This document shows, in pieces, positions 8,787 through 17,151 of a stretch of DNA of 64,000 bases (its first letter is position 1; each line of letters begins with the position of its first letter). The stretch covers positions 62,001-126,000 of the forward strand of contig NZ_WKJJ01000013.1 of NCBI RefSeq assembly GCF_009674485.1. The letters are read 5' to 3'. The stretch is from Pseudoduganella rivuli. GTDB taxonomy: Bacteria > Pseudomonadota > Gammaproteobacteria > Burkholderiales > Burkholderiaceae_D. Below the pieces are notes generated by a model. That model worked only from the letters and a program-made list of their open reading frames with translations, was not told where the DNA came from and did no database searches. A program made the translations under genes and the position numbers.

Positions 8787-10465
8787 TGGCGGCAATGGGG
8801 GATGGCGGGGCGGTGCGATGGCGTGCCGGACGGCTGCTGGTGCGCATGCTGCTGTGGCTGGCTTTTATCATGGTGGCGGGCGTGGTGACACTGGAGGCTG
8901 TCTCGCTGCAGTCGTACCGGGAGGGTTTTTACGGATTGCTGGTCTCGGATCAGAATACGCTGCTGGAATACATTGCACGCGACCTGGACAAGAATATTGG
9001 CCAGTTGAGTGCGGCGTTATCCGCAACTGCGCTGACGGTCACGCCCTCGGCTGTCGCAGACCGTGCCAGCGCCCGTCGTTTCCTGAGCGCGAATGCCGGT
9101 TTGCGCACGCTATTTGACCGCTCGGTGTCTTTGCAGACGCCGGCGGGGAAACTGCTGGAGAGCTTCCCCGCACTTCCGGCGAACGAGGCCGTGTTGCCTT
9201 GGCCGCCAGACGCTTTGCAGCAGCTTGTTCGCAGCGGAAAACCGTTGATCTCGGAACCCTACTTGCCGTCGCAATCGCAGCGGCGGGTCATGGTGTCAAT
9301 GGCCGCACCGGTATTCGCGGCGGATCGCAGTCTGCTGGCGATTCACGGTGGCAGCGTCGCCCTGGCGGATCTTGGCATGCTGTCCAGCTTTTGCCGCACC
9401 GTCATAGGGAAGACGGGATATTTATTCCTTGTGACGCGCGACGGCCGCTTGATCCAGCACCCAGACCGCAGCCGGTTGCTTGAGCGTGCCTTCCCCTACG
9501 GCAGCAACGCGGTGTTTGAGCGGGCATTGCAAGGCAAGGATGGTGCGGGTGTGGTCACCATGCCGGACGGAGAACGTTACATCGCCAGTTTCAAGCGGGT
9601 CGCTGCTACCGGATGGGTAGTCGCATCGATTCTGCCGGAAAAGGAAGCCTTCGCGGACTTTGACAAATTAGTCGGGCAATTGCTGCTGGTGATGTCCGGC
9701 GTCTGCGCAGCGGTGATGGTTTTGGTTTCCTTTCTTACCAGGCACTTGCTGGGCAGGCTGGCCTCCGCCAACCTGCGGCTGCAACGCTTACGTGGACAGG
9801 CTTTGCGTAAGTTACACAGGCGGTCGCAATTTTTTCAGGAGGCAAGCCACGATTTCAAACAACGCCTGCACGCTTTGCAGCTGCTGCTGCAGATTGGCAG
9901 TGCCGGCGATGTGGCGGGCATGCAGTCACATTTACCCAAGGCGGCGACTGTCATCAACAGTCTGAAAGCATATGTTGGGGATTTTCTGGAGTTTGCGCAG
10001 TTAGAGTCGACGGGGGTGCGCCCTGCGACCAGGACCGTTGCGCTGCAGGATGTGTTTCAGCAGCTCGACTTCATGTTTGAGGAGATGGTTCGGGAGCGAA
10101 GCGTGGCGCTCAAGATCCGGTTCACGCCGGTAGTCTTGATGACAGATGAGCGACTGTTGTTGAGGATGTTGGAAAACTTGCTATCGAATGCAGTCAAGTT
10201 CGGGCGTGGCAAAATTTTGCTTGGTGTACGCCGCCGCGGTAACGGATGGTGCATTGAGATATGGGACAACGGGCCCGGCATTCCCGCAGCAGACAAAATC
10301 CGGGTATTCGAAGCATTTGACCGTAGCGGGACAGCCGCTTGCACCGACGGCGTCGGACTGGGGCTGGCGATCGTCAAGCGCCTGGCGGCAGCGCTGGGAT
10401 ACCGGGTAGAGCTGCACTCCCTGCCGGGCCGTCACAGCTGCTTCAGAATTTTTATTCCAGGATGA
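8786..10465 (+). CDS. Membrane sensor histidine kinase (HDxxQ type)
   Basis: 559 residues. One transmembrane helix near residues 18-40, a periplasmic region of about 250 residues resembling a double-Cache sensor (GKTGYLFLVTRDGRLIQHPD), a second transmembrane helix near residues 290-312, then the kinase core. The phospho-acceptor is His355 in EASHDFKQRLHALQ, the HD-x-x-Q variant that often pairs with NarL-type regulators. The ATPase domain shows ENLLSNAVKFG, WDNGPGIP and GVGLGLAIVKRL. It overlaps the regulator by one base, so the pair is translationally coupled. The ligand is unknown. Confidence 0.9.
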   Translation: MAAMGDGGAVRWRAGRLLVRMLLWLAFIMVAGVVTLEAVSLQSYREGFYGLLVSDQNTLLEYIARDLDKNIGQLSAALSATALTVTPSAVADRASARRFLSANAGLRTLFDRSVSLQTPAGKLLESFPALPANEAVLPWPPDALQQLVRSGKPLISEPYLPSQSQRRVMVSMAAPVFAADRSLLAIHGGSVALADLGMLSSFCRTVIGKTGYLFLVTRDGRLIQHPDRSRLLERAFPYGSNAVFERALQGKDGAGVVTMPDGERYIASFKRVAATGWVVASILPEKEAFADFDKLVGQLLLVMSGVCAAVMVLVSFLTRHLLGRLASANLRLQRLRGQALRKLHRRSQFFQEASHDFKQRLHALQLLLQIGSAGDVAGMQSHLPKAATVINSLKAYVGDFLEFAQLESTGVRPATRTVALQDVFQQLDFMFEEMVRERSVALKIRFTPVVLMTDERLLLRMLENLLSNAVKFGRGKILLGVRRRGNGWCIEIWDNGPGIPAADKIRVFEAFDRSGTAACTDGVGLGLAIVKRLAAALGYRVELHSLPGRHSCFRIFIPG

Positions 10466-10512
10466 CCCGTTTTGACAAGTACGATCTATCAACCACACGG
10501 AAAGGATTTCAT

Positions 10513-10950
10513 ATGGAGCGTTTGAACTTTGCGGCGGCATCTCCCGGCGCATACAAGGCAATGGGGGGATTGGAACAATATGTGAACGACTGCAGCATTG
10601 AACCTGGGCTGCTTAAACTGGTCAAGCTGCGCAGTTCACAGATCAACGGCTGCGCGTTTTGCGTCGATATGCATGCGATGGCGGCCGGAAAAAGTGGCGA
10701 GACAGAGCGGCGGCTGTACGCGCTGCCAGTCTGGCGCGAGAGTCCTCTCTTTACGCCGCGTGAACGTGCTGCGCTTGCCTGGACCGAGCTGCTGACGAAT
10801 TTGCCGTCTGGTACTGTTGGGGAGCAGGATTATGCTGCACTGCAATTGCATTTTGATGAGCGCGGGATGGTTGACTTGACCGTGGCGATTAATGCCATCA
10901 ATGGCTGGAACCGGCTGGCTGTGGCTTTTGCCAAGCAAATACCCGCTTGA
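10513..10950 (+). CDS. AhpD/carboxymuconolactone decarboxylase-like protein
   Basis: 145 residues with the alkylhydroperoxidase-D core: Cys47-x-x-Cys50-x-x-x-His54 in GCAFCVDMH, preceded by KLVKLRSSQIN and followed by the helical LTVAINAINGWNRLA. Such proteins are small redox enzymes with a CxxC pair, used in peroxide removal. The start at 10513 is taken because AAAGGA precedes it; the frame is open further upstream but inside the kinase gene. It follows the kinase by 47 nt on the same strand and is probably its last cotranscribed gene. Confidence 0.85.
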   Translation: MERLNFAAASPGAYKAMGGLEQYVNDCSIEPGLLKLVKLRSSQINGCAFCVDMHAMAAGKSGETERRLYALPVWRESPLFTPRERAALAWTELLTNLPSGTVGEQDYAALQLHFDERGMVDLTVAINAINGWNRLAVAFAKQIPA

Positions 10951-11085
10951 GCGTCATTCCAGCAGGTGGGTACGCACCGCCGGTTGAGCAGCCTCAACGT
11001 TGCTTCGTCATCGCCGCCCGCCGCCATGCGTTGGGAGGAGACAGGGCGCGGTCCAGGCCTTGCATCCACGAAAACGGAGGAAGTC

Positions 11086-11427
11086 ATGTTGAAAAAACTG
11101 TTGCTGGCGGTATCGACGATGGCGATGGCGATGGGCGTCGCGTTTGCCCAGGTGGACGTCAATAAAGCCGATGCGGCGGCGCTGGACAGTGTGCGGGGCA
11201 TCGGCCCCGCCAAGTCCAAGCTGATCCTCGACGAGCGCGGCAAGGGTGGTGAATTCAAGGATTGGGCCGACTTCGAGCGCCGCGTCAAAGGCATCGGCGA
11301 CAAGAATGCCATGAAACTGTCGGAAGCCGGCCTGGTCGTCAACGGCAAATCCAAGGATGGGGCGGCAGCGAAAACGATGGAAGGCAAGCAGACCGCGAAA
11401 GCCCCGACTGCCGCGAAGAACAAGTAA
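11086..11427 (+). CDS. Secreted ComEA-like helix-hairpin-helix protein
   Basis: 113 residues: a signal peptide (MLKKLLLAVSTMAMAMGVAFA), then the helix-hairpin-helix DNA-binding module VDVNKADAAALDSVRGIGPA and RVKGIGDKNAMKLSEAGL, then a Lys/Ala-rich tail. Proteins of this kind bind DNA in the periplasm and relate to the DNA-uptake receptor ComEA. GGAGGAAGTC precedes the ATG at 11086. It stands alone and is closed by a strong terminator 20 nt downstream. Confidence 0.88.
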   Translation: MLKKLLLAVSTMAMAMGVAFAQVDVNKADAAALDSVRGIGPAKSKLILDERGKGGEFKDWADFERRVKGIGDKNAMKLSEAGLVVNGKSKDGAAAKTMEGKQTAKAPTAAKNK

Positions 11428-11446
11428 CCAAGCAGTCTTGAACGTC

Positions 11447-11482
11447 AAAAACCGCCGGCACAGCAGCCGGCGGTTTTTTTTT
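11447..11482 (+). terminator. Rho-independent terminator after comEA-like gene
   Basis: A perfect 8-bp stem CCGCCGGC (11452-11459) / GCCGGCGG (11466-11473) with a 6-nt loop, followed by nine T residues; an A run precedes it, so it could also act leftward. Confidence 0.92.
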
Positions 11483-11597
11483 GAACCAAATCCCTGCGGC
11501 TTGGTATTTACGCACGACTTCAGGGGTTTGACGGAAGAATTGCGATTCCGCAAACGTAACGATAAGATCCATTCAACATTGCAGATAGGGGTTTGCT

Positions 11598-12860
11598 ATG
11601 CATGCATTCCGTCGCAGTTCGATATTACTGCTGCTGGCGCTGGCCGCTTGCGGCGGCGACCAGTCCACGCAACCGGGCGCGCAGGGCGGCGCGCCCCGCG
11701 CCATGCAAGGAGGGGCGGTACGGCAAGGCGCCGCGCCGGCCTTTACCACCTTCAGCGGCAACGCCAGCCAGTATACGGTGACGGCCAACGCCAACGGTTT
11801 TGCCGTCACCGACATCCTCACCAGCCAGTCCACACAAGTGGCGGCAGGCGCCCGGCTGCGCTTTGCCGACAGCGCCATTGCGCTGGACCTGGATGGCATC
11901 GCGGCCCTGGGCTACCGCATTTACCAGGCCGGATTCAACCGTAAGCCGGACCTGGCCGGCCTGGGCTACTGGATCAGCCAGATGGACAACGGCATCAGCC
12001 AGCGCGACGTGGCGGCCAGCTTCGTATCGGGCGCTGAGTTTGCCGCGCTGTATGGCGGTGCGAATCCCACCAACCTCGTGTACGTCACCAAGCTGTACAA
12101 CAACGTATTGCAGCGCGCACCAGAACAGGCGGGCCTCGATTATTGGGTGGGCGTGATGGACCGCGGCGAAGCCACCCGCGGCGAAGTGCTGGCCTTCTTC
12201 AGCGAAGGCGCGGAAAACAAGGCGCTGGTGGCCCCGGCCATCGTGGCCGGTATCGAATACCTGCCATGGGGCAGCAAGCTGCCATCGAATGCCGTCGCCG
12301 ATTATGCGGCGCAGTATGACGGCACCGTGCGCGGCGGCGACAGCGGCAACATCAGCATCGTCGTCAACAGCAGCGGCACGGTGCAGGCGGGCGGCCATTT
12401 GAATGGCGCGAATGCCGATGTCGGCGGTTCCACGCAGCTGGCGGACGGCGGCCGCTTTGAAATGACGTATGCGGGCAATGGCCAAAGCCTGGCGCTGAAG
12501 GGATCCATCAACGTGGCGACCGGCGTGGCGACCGGGTCGTGGATCAATGCCGCCGCGAAGACCAGCGGCGTGTTCAGCGCTTCGAAACCGGTAACGCAGC
12601 CGAAGATGTTCCCGCAAGTGCAGGCCATCATTACCCAGCGCTGTGTGGGATGCCACTCGGCGCACACCACGTTCCCGGGCTATAACACGGCGCAGGCCGG
12701 CCTCAGTTTCGATACGGAAGCGCAAATCCGCGCCCAGGCCGGGTTGATCAAATCGGCCGCCGTGGATTCACAGCGCATGCCGTTCGGCAATGCGACCGGC
12801 ATGACGCAGGCCGAACGTAGCACGCTGGCGGCATGGTTCAGCGCGGGTACGCCACCATGA
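11598..12860 (+). CDS. DUF4214 lipoprotein with a C-terminal c-type haem site
   Basis: 420 residues. An N-terminal lipobox (LLLLALAACGG) predicts a lipoprotein. Residues about 90-215 form a DUF4214 region with two repeats (LGYRIYQAGFNRKPDLAGLG and NVLQRAPEQAGLDYWVGVMD). The C terminus has a haem-attachment motif C349-V-G-C352-H353 and a downstream RMPFGNATGMT that could supply the axial methionine, as in short cytochrome c modules. It begins an operon: its stop overlaps the ATG of the TlpA-like gene (ATGA), followed by DUF4266, DUF3570 and ApbE. A role in extracytoplasmic electron transfer is inferred. Confidence 0.85.
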   Translation: MHAFRRSSILLLLALAACGGDQSTQPGAQGGAPRAMQGGAVRQGAAPAFTTFSGNASQYTVTANANGFAVTDILTSQSTQVAAGARLRFADSAIALDLDGIAALGYRIYQAGFNRKPDLAGLGYWISQMDNGISQRDVAASFVSGAEFAALYGGANPTNLVYVTKLYNNVLQRAPEQAGLDYWVGVMDRGEATRGEVLAFFSEGAENKALVAPAIVAGIEYLPWGSKLPSNAVADYAAQYDGTVRGGDSGNISIVVNSSGTVQAGGHLNGANADVGGSTQLADGGRFEMTYAGNGQSLALKGSINVATGVATGSWINAAAKTSGVFSASKPVTQPKMFPQVQAIITQRCVGCHSAHTTFPGYNTAQAGLSFDTEAQIRAQAGLIKSAAVDSQRMPFGNATGMTQAERSTLAAWFSAGTPP

Positions 12861-13360
12861 TGGCGGGCCGCATGAGACAAGGCATGCTGGCGGTCGCCGC
12901 CGTGCTGCTGGCGCCCGCCGCGCTGGCGGCGCCGGCGGCCGGCGCGCCCGCGCCCGCATTCGATTTGCCGGGTGACGCGGGCCGTATCAGCCTCGATGCC
13001 TACAAGGGCAAGCTGGTCTACGTGGATTTCTGGGCTTCGTGGTGCGGGCCATGCCGCAAATCGTTCCCGTGGATGAACAGCCTGCAGCAGCGTTACGGCG
13101 CCCATGGTTTGCAGGTGGTGGCCATCAATGTCGATGCGAAGCGCGACGATGCGGCGGCCTTCCTGGCCAAGGTACCTGCCGCGTTTGCCATCGCCTATGA
13201 TCAGGCCGGCGCGACGCCCCGCGCCTACGGCATCAAGGGCATGCCCAGCAGCGCGCTGGTGGGACGCGACGGCAAGCTGTTATGGCTGCACGCGGGATTC
13301 AATGAATCGGACCAGGCCGTGCTCGACGCGCAGATCAAGGCGGCGCTTCAACTACAATGA
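12857..13360 (+). CDS. TlpA-like periplasmic thioredoxin
   Basis: 167 residues from the ATG at 12857, which overlaps the preceding stop as ATGA. A signal peptide or anchor (LAVAAVLLAPAALAAPA) precedes a thioredoxin fold with the active site W-C63-G-P-C66 and the cis-proline loop GMPSSALV. Such proteins reduce periplasmic disulfides, for example in cytochrome c maturation, which fits the haem lipoprotein encoded immediately upstream. DUF4266 starts 18 nt after its stop. Confidence 0.9.
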   Translation: MMAGRMRQGMLAVAAVLLAPAALAAPAAGAPAPAFDLPGDAGRISLDAYKGKLVYVDFWASWCGPCRKSFPWMNSLQQRYGAHGLQVVAINVDAKRDDAAAFLAKVPAAFAIAYDQAGATPRAYGIKGMPSSALVGRDGKLLWLHAGFNESDQAVLDAQIKAALQLQ

Positions 13361-13378
13361 GCTTCAACAGGAGCAAAC

Positions 13379-13609
13379 ATGCATCAATCATGTAAAGCCG
13401 TACTGGCGGCAGGGACACTGGCGGCGCTGCTGTCCGGCTGCGGCGCGGTGCAGCCGGTGGCGCCGTGGGAAAAAGGCATGCTGGCGCAGCCCAACATGCG
13501 CTTTGAGCGCGACCGCAACGAAGCCCGCTATGCGGCCCACATCTACGACAGCCGCGAAGCGGCCAGCGGCGCCGGCAGTGTCGGCGGCGGCGGCTGCGGG
13601 TGCAACTGA
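13379..13609 (+). CDS. DUF4266 small lipoprotein
   Basis: 76 residues with a lipobox (LAALLSGCG), the DUF4266 core PVAPWEKGMLAQPNMRF and a Gly/Cys-rich end (VGGGGCGCN). Function unknown. It is regularly seen beside DUF3570 and thioredoxin-like genes, as here, and is only 3 nt from the DUF3570 start. AACAGGAGCAAAC precedes the ATG. It has no ApbE target-like motif. Confidence 0.85.
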   Translation: MHQSCKAVLAAGTLAALLSGCGAVQPVAPWEKGMLAQPNMRFERDRNEARYAAHIYDSREAASGAGSVGGGGCGCN

Positions 13610-13612
13610 CTT

Positions 13613-14746
13613 ATGGCGAACATTCCTTCTTCTCCAGCCCGCGCGCTGATGCTGGCGGCGCTGGCGCTGCCCGGCGTGCAAGCGGCAGCGGAAACCATCC
13701 CCGAAGCGGGCTCGATCAGCATCGATTACCTGCATTACCAGGACAGCCAGCCCGGCATGGACCGGATCAGCGTCCGTTCGCCGTCCGTGCACATGACGAT
13801 GCCCATCGCCGGCCAGTGGCTGGTGGAACTGGGCGTGGTGGGCGACCATTTGTCCGGCGCCACGCCCCGTTACCACACGTCGGTGTCCGGCGCGTCGCGC
13901 ATGAAAGACGAGCGCAATGGCGCGGACATCCGCGTCACGCGCTACCTGGGCCGCGCCACGGTCAGCGCGGGCGCCGCGTATTCCGGCGAAAACGACTACC
14001 ACTCGAAGGCGCTGTCGCTGGCCGGGACGCTGGCGTCGGAAGACCGCAACACGACGGGCGGCTTTGCCATCGGCGTCAGCAACGATGTGATTTCACCCGT
14101 CACGTTGGCCGTGGTGGGCGAGCGCCGCCACGCGTTCGAGTGGATGGCGACGCTGGAACAGGTGCTGACCCGCACCGACGTGGTCAAGGCCGACTTGTCG
14201 CGGTCGCGGGGGCGGGGCTATTACTCGGACCCGTACAAATTCGTCGACAACCGTCCGCGCGAACGCGACATCACCAGCGTGCTGCTGCGCTGGAACCACG
14301 CCTTCAATGATGGGTCCGCACTGCGCAGCAGCTACCGCTGGTACACGGACACCTTCGGCATCCGCGCCCATACCCTGGGCACGGAATGGGAAAAACCGCT
14401 GGCGGGCGGCTGGTCCGTCACACCCGCGGTGCGGCTGTATTCGCAATCGAAGGCGGACTTTTATTTCGATCCGGTGTACGACAGCACCTTCGGCCCGCCA
14501 TTCCCGCCCGGCTATGTGTTCGGCACCAAGACCTTCATGACGGCCGACCAGCGCATGGCCGCATTCGGCGCCGCCACCTTTGGCTTGAAAGTCGCGTATG
14601 CGTTTGGCGACGGCTGGAACGTGCACGTGAAGGCGGAACGCTACCGGCAAACAGCGGGCTTGCGCTGGAGCGGCGGCGGCAGCCCCGGCCTGGCCCGCTA
14701 CGATGCACAGACGTGGCAGCTGGGTATCAGCAAGCAGTGGCAGTAG
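13613..14746 (+). CDS. DUF3570 outer-membrane beta-barrel protein
   Basis: 377 residues: a signal peptide ending near residue 25 (VQAAAE) and then alternating amphipathic strands with Tyr/Trp-rich turns and a C-terminal strand WQLGISKQWQ, typical of an outer-membrane barrel. The family is uncharacterised. Residues 78-84 read DHLSGAT, which fits the D-x-x-[S/T]-G-A-[T/S] pattern modified by ApbE flavin transferases, and an apbE homologue is the next gene, 14 nt away. Covalent FMN on this protein is therefore a testable inference. DUF4266 ends 3 nt upstream. Confidence 0.85.
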   Translation: MANIPSSPARALMLAALALPGVQAAAETIPEAGSISIDYLHYQDSQPGMDRISVRSPSVHMTMPIAGQWLVELGVVGDHLSGATPRYHTSVSGASRMKDERNGADIRVTRYLGRATVSAGAAYSGENDYHSKALSLAGTLASEDRNTTGGFAIGVSNDVISPVTLAVVGERRHAFEWMATLEQVLTRTDVVKADLSRSRGRGYYSDPYKFVDNRPRERDITSVLLRWNHAFNDGSALRSSYRWYTDTFGIRAHTLGTEWEKPLAGGWSVTPAVRLYSQSKADFYFDPVYDSTFGPPFPPGYVFGTKTFMTADQRMAAFGAATFGLKVAYAFGDGWNVHVKAERYRQTAGLRWSGGGSPGLARYDAQTWQLGISKQWQ

Positions 14747-14760
14747 CGGAAACCCTGCGC

Positions 14761-15660
14761 ATGTACACGGTGGAATTCCACGCCATGGCCAGCCCATGCC
14801 AGGTGCTGTTGCCCGCCGCCAGCGAGCAGCAGGCACGGGCACTGGCGCAGGGCGCCATCGATGAGGTGCGGCGGATCGAAGTCAAATACTCGCGCTATCG
14901 CGACGACAGCGTGGTCACCGCCATCAACCGCGCGGCCGGCGGCGATGCCGTCGTGGTCGACGATGAAACCGCGTCCTTGCTGCACTACGCGGGGCAGTTG
15001 CACGGCATCAGCGGCGGCTTGTTCGACATCACCACCGGTGTGTTGCGCAAGGCGTGGGATTTCAAACAGGCGCGCATGCCGGCGCCGGGCCAGCTCGATG
15101 CCCTGCTGGCGCTGACGGGCTGGCACCTGGTGGAACGCCAGCGCACGGCGGGCGTCAACACCGTGCGCTTGCCGAAACCCGGCATGGAGCTGGATTTCGG
15201 CGGCTTCGGCAAGGAATACGCGGCCGACCGTGCCGCTGCAAAGCTGCTGGAGCAGGGCGTGCGGCATGGCTACGTAAACCTGGGAGGCGACTTCCACGTG
15301 CTGGGGCCGCAACTGGATGGAACGCCGTGGCGCATCGGCATCCAGGACCCGCGCCACGACGACGGCACGATCGCCGCCATCGACGTGGCGGGCGGCGCGC
15401 TGTGCACGTCCGGCGATTACGAGCGTTATTTCGACCATGAGGGCAAGCGTTATTGCCACATCCTCGATCCCCGCACCGGCTGGCCGGTGACGGCGTGGCG
15501 CTCGGTCAGCGTGCTGGCGCCGTTGACGGCGGCGGCCGGCGCCTGCGCCACCATCGCCATGCTGAAGGGCGAGGACGCGCTGGCGTTCCTGGCATCGATG
15601 GAAGTGGCTTACCTGGCGATGGATGCGGCCGGTGCGTTGCACCGCCATGCTACTTGCTGA
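14761..15660 (+). CDS. apbE: FAD:protein FMN transferase (ApbE family)
   Basis: 299 residues from the ATG at 14761; a GTG at 14737 in frame is an alternative. Family motifs are visible: MELDFGGFGKEYAADRAA, GYVNLGGDFHVLG, and the metal/FAD region CTSGDYERYFDHEGKRYCHI then LDPRTGWPV. These enzymes move FMN from FAD onto a Thr or Ser of a partner protein, normally in the periplasm. Here the N terminus starts directly in the catalytic domain (MYTVEFHAMASPCQVLL) with no signal peptide or lipobox. It closes the TlpA/DUF4266/DUF3570 operon. Confidence 0.9.
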   Translation: MYTVEFHAMASPCQVLLPAASEQQARALAQGAIDEVRRIEVKYSRYRDDSVVTAINRAAGGDAVVVDDETASLLHYAGQLHGISGGLFDITTGVLRKAWDFKQARMPAPGQLDALLALTGWHLVERQRTAGVNTVRLPKPGMELDFGGFGKEYAADRAAAKLLEQGVRHGYVNLGGDFHVLGPQLDGTPWRIGIQDPRHDDGTIAAIDVAGGALCTSGDYERYFDHEGKRYCHILDPRTGWPVTAWRSVSVLAPLTAAAGACATIAMLKGEDALAFLASMEVAYLAMDAAGALHRHATC

Positions 15661-15755
15661 TACAAATCCGCACTTCCATCCCGCGGGCGGGCCATGCGAT
15701 GATCGTCCATCGAGCCGCCTGCAGGCGCGGCGGCCTTCACGACAAGGACGACATC

Positions 15756-17138
15756 ATGGCAACCATCAACACATCGCTGCCGGGGCTCGCCTGCGCACTG
15801 GCGGCAGGCATGGCAATCGCGGCGCCGGTACAGGACGCCGGGCCGAATACGGCGCGCCACCAGCCGCAAATCGACACCATCGTCAGCGACATTTCCCCTC
15901 AGCGCATTGAAGCGACGATCCGCAGGCTGGTGGGTTTCCACACGCGCCACACGATGTCGGAAACGGAATCGGACACGGTCGGCATTGGCGCCGCGCGGCG
16001 CTGGATCAAGAATGAATTCGAGCGCTGCAACGCGGCCAACGGCGGCCGCCTGCAAGTGGCGTTCGACAGCCACATCGCGCCGGTGTCGCGCCGCATCAGC
16101 CGCCCGACGGAAATCGTCAACGTGGTGGCGACCTTGCCGGGGACGCAGGCCGGCAGCGCGGAACGCATCTACGTGGTCAGCGGCCATTACGATTCGCGCA
16201 ATACCGATGTGATGGATGAAAAGGGTTACGCGCCGGGCGCCAACGACGATGCGTCCGGCACCGCCGCCGTGATGGAAATGGCGTGCGTGATGTCGAAGTA
16301 CAAATTCGACGCCACCATCGTCTTCATGACGGTGGCGGCGGAAGAGCAGGGGCTGTTGGGCGCCGCGCACTGGGCCGAACAGGCTAAACAGAAGAACCTG
16401 AACATCGCGGGCATGTTCACCAACGACATCATCGGCAGTTCGCGCGACGAACATGGCAAGGTCGACGACAGGCAAGTGCGCCTGTTTGCGGAAGGCATCC
16501 CGGTCGAGAAGGACATGAGCGAAGCGGTGCGCGCGCTGGTGCTGACGGGCGGTGAAAACGACACGATTTCCCGCCAGCTGGCGCGCCACGTGAAAGAGCA
16601 GGGCGAGCGCTACGTCAAGGGCTTCAAGGTCAGCGTGATCCAGCGCCGCGACCGTTACCTGCGGGGCGGCGACCATATGCCGTTCCTGGAGCGGGGCTAT
16701 GCGGCGCTGCGTTTCACGGAACCGAACGAAGACTTCAACCACCAGCACCAGAACGTGCGCACGGAAAACGGCGTGACGATCGGCGATCTGCCCGAGTACA
16801 ACGATTACAAGTACATCGCGAAAGTCGCCCGCGTCAACGCGGCCGCACTGGCGACGCTGGCGCTGGCGCCGGCGGCGCCGCAAAAAGTGCAGATGCGCAC
16901 GGCGCAGCTGGAAAACGATTCCACGCTGGTATGGCAAGCCAATACGGAACCCGACCTGGCCGGTTACCGCATCGTATGGCGCGACACTACGGCATCCGAC
17001 TGGCAGGGTTCCCGGTGGGTGGGCAACGTGACGGAAGCGAAGATCCCGCTGTCGAAGGATAACTATTTCTTCGGCGTGCAGGCGGTGGACAGGGACGGCA
17101 ATGCCAGTCCCGCGACGTATCCACTCCCGCTGAAGTAA
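15756..17138 (+). CDS. M28-family secreted metallopeptidase with FN3-like C terminus
   Basis: 460 residues from the ATG at 15756. A signal peptide (LACALAAGMAIAAPV) is followed by the M28 zinc peptidase domain with ligand motifs SGHYDSR, PGANDDASG, AAEEQGLLG, MFTNDIIG and GGDHMPF. Residues about 370-460 form a fibronectin-III-like domain (ENDSTLVWQANTEPDLAGYRI). It should be an exported aminopeptidase-type enzyme. It lies 95 nt after apbE and may have its own promoter. The next gene is convergent, 13 nt away. Confidence 0.9.
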   Translation: MATINTSLPGLACALAAGMAIAAPVQDAGPNTARHQPQIDTIVSDISPQRIEATIRRLVGFHTRHTMSETESDTVGIGAARRWIKNEFERCNAANGGRLQVAFDSHIAPVSRRISRPTEIVNVVATLPGTQAGSAERIYVVSGHYDSRNTDVMDEKGYAPGANDDASGTAAVMEMACVMSKYKFDATIVFMTVAAEEQGLLGAAHWAEQAKQKNLNIAGMFTNDIIGSSRDEHGKVDDRQVRLFAEGIPVEKDMSEAVRALVLTGGENDTISRQLARHVKEQGERYVKGFKVSVIQRRDRYLRGGDHMPFLERGYAALRFTEPNEDFNHQHQNVRTENGVTIGDLPEYNDYKYIAKVARVNAAALATLALAPAAPQKVQMRTAQLENDSTLVWQANTEPDLAGYRIVWRDTTASDWQGSRWVGNVTEAKIPLSKDNYFFGVQAVDRDGNASPATYPLPLK

Positions 17139-17151
17139 CTGTGGCGGGCGG

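Noticed and set aside
13379..13609. ApbE target motif in the DUF4266 lipoprotein
   Set aside because: Its C-terminal SGAGSVGGGG lacks the D-x-x-[S/T]-G-A-[T/S] order; only the DUF3570 protein has a match.
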